7,388 bases of DNA from an uncultured Phycisphaerales bacterium (GTDB lineage Bacteria; Planctomycetota; Phycisphaerae; Sedimentisphaerales; Anaerobacaceae): assembly GCA_937868145.1 (NCBI GenBank), contig CALMMH010000987.1:1-7388 (forward strand), given 5' to 3'. The notes under the pieces are model-generated. The model did not search any database and was not told the DNA's origin. It worked only from the letters and a program-made list of their open reading frames with translations. This document shows positions 6,616-7,388 of this stretch, piece by piece. The first letter of the stretch is position 1. Each line of letters starts with the position of its first letter. Made by a program: the position numbers and the translations under genes.

Positions 6616-6621
6616 AGGAGG
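6616..6621 (+). promoter_or_regulatory. consensus Shine-Dalgarno AGGAGG
   Basis: AGGAGG lies 7 bases before the ATG at 6629, which fixes that start codon and predicts strong translation. It is the best ribosome site in the window. Confidence 0.85.
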
Positions 6622-6628
6622 ATACGTC

Positions 6629-7388
6629 ATGCATCAGGCGACAAATCACAGAAGTGCGACCGGGTCTCTGCTTGCCATCCTCACCCTTGTGTTGGCGGTC
6701 GGCGTGCCGCAGGCCTACGCCGCCGAGGACATCACCGGCAACTGGGACATGGGCGTGGAGTTTGGCGGCCGCGTGAGTTTCGCCACGCTGTCCATCACCA
6801 AGAACCCCGACGGAACTCTCGCGGCCAAGTGGGGCCGGGATGAGGTGTCCAACGTCAAGTTCGACGGACAGAAACTCACCTTCACACGGACCGTCCGCTG
6901 GGGAGACAACGAGATCACGATGGACTACGCGGGCGCCCTGAAGGACGGCAAAATCGTCGGCGCGCTCTCTACGGACAACGGCGATTTCCCCACCACCGGA
7001 ACCAGAATCCAGCCGACGCCTCCGGTCGTGGGCGTGTGGGACCTCGCCTATACGATCGGCGATCGGGACGTCACCGCCAAACTGATCGTCTCTCAGAAAC
7101 CCGACGGCGCGCTCGACGCTAAGTGGGCCAGCCAGATGGGTGAAAGCACGATCGCCAACGTCAAATTCGAGAATGGCAAGCTCACCTTCGACCGGACCGT
7201 CAAGTTCAACGATCGGGAATTGGCGATGACCTTCGAAGGCACGACCCAGGACGACAAGCTGACCGGCGTGTCCAAGAGCCAGATGGGCGACATCCCGGTC
7301 ACCGGCACGCGGGTCGGCGCCGCCCTCATCGGCCAGTGGGCCATGACGACCGAAATCGACCAGGGGCCGCGGGAATCGACGCTGACCG
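6629..7388 (+). CDS. exported protein of tandem ~100-residue beta-rich repeats (3' truncated)
   Basis: The frame is open from ATG 6629 to the window end (253 codons, no stop). Residues 1-31 are a signal peptide: basic/polar start (HRSATGS), hydrophobic core (LLAILTLVLAVGV), and AYA|AED as signal peptidase I site. The mature part is built of repeats: unit 1 from G37 (GNWDM) to TGTR at 123-126, unit 2 from G135 (GVWDL) to TGTR at 225-228, unit 3 from G235 (GQWAM), cut off. Shared landmarks are G-x-W-D at the start, KNPDGTLAAKW versus QKPDGALDAKW, NVKFDGQKLTFTRTV versus NVKFENGKLTFDRTV, and the closing TGTR. Alternating hydrophobic/polar strands suggest small beta barrels or sandwiches like lipocalin-type folds, in the periplasm or outside. 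I do not recognise a specific family or catalytic site; later domains could lie beyond the edge. Confidence 0.85.
   Translation, partial: MHQATNHRSATGSLLAILTLVLAVGVPQAYAAEDITGNWDMGVEFGGRVSFATLSITKNPDGTLAAKWGRDEVSNVKFDGQKLTFTRTVRWGDNEITMDYAGALKDGKIVGALSTDNGDFPTTGTRIQPTPPVVGVWDLAYTIGDRDVTAKLIVSQKPDGALDAKWASQMGESTIANVKFENGKLTFDRTVKFNDRELAMTFEGTTQDDKLTGVSKSQMGDIPVTGTRVGAALIGQWAMTTEIDQGPRESTLT

Larger units (their letters stand above)
6380..6628 (+). other. 249-base intergenic region between plsY and the secreted repeat protein
   Basis: No credible gene lies here. The first ~100 bases contain short direct repeats, ACGCAAAATG at 6369-6378 and 6422-6431 and three GGCGAC copies (6418, 6431, 6443). 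No hairpin followed by a T run was seen, so the end of the plsY transcript is not marked by an obvious intrinsic terminator. The second half holds the promoter, leader hairpin and Shine-Dalgarno listed separately. Confidence 0.7.

Overview
The window looks like chromosomal DNA of a GC-rich, Gram-negative-type (diderm) bacterium. All seven supported genes lie on the + strand. Six form a compact cell-envelope cluster. The seventh, cut by the right edge, is a separately expressed exported protein. The mix of GT9 and GT4 glycosyltransferases, a WaaP/KdkA-type sugar kinase, a radical SAM protein and PlsY fits an LPS core locus. I lean towards a planctomycete or a related deep-branching diderm, but this is an impression from gene style and not proven by any marker here.

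Layout: (1) 3-401, the C-terminal end of a heptosyltransferase-like GT9 enzyme. (2) 403-1980, a second and divergent GT9-like protein with an extra helical N-terminal domain. (3) 1981-2097, a 117-base spacer with two inverted repeats. (4) 2098-3660, a B12-binding-like/radical SAM protein whose two domains are joined across a perfect 4 x 7 bp tandem repeat (2561-2588). (5) 3657-4565, a WaaP/KdkA-family lipopolysaccharide kinase. (6) 4566-5726, a GT4 glycosyltransferase. (7) 5723-6379, plsY, the membrane acyl-phosphate:glycerol-3-phosphate acyltransferase. (8) 6380-6628, a noncoding gap with a sigma70-like promoter, a hairpin in the leader and a strong Shine-Dalgarno. (9) 6629 to the window end, a secreted protein built from ~100-residue beta-rich repeats.

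Genes 3 to 6 are tightly coupled: ATGA overlap, zero-base gap, GTGA overlap. The first two genes are separated by one base. The likely common job is assembly and phosphorylation of the inner LPS oligosaccharide, with plsY supplying lysophosphatidic acid for membrane phospholipid from the same transcript. The radical SAM protein is the least predictable member.

The most unusual item is the CTTCAAA heptamer array inside the radical SAM gene. Losing or gaining one unit would shift the frame and create a stop before or just past the [4Fe-4S] cysteines, so it is a candidate phase-variation switch in an envelope operon. I found no mobile element, tRNA, rRNA or CRISPR array.
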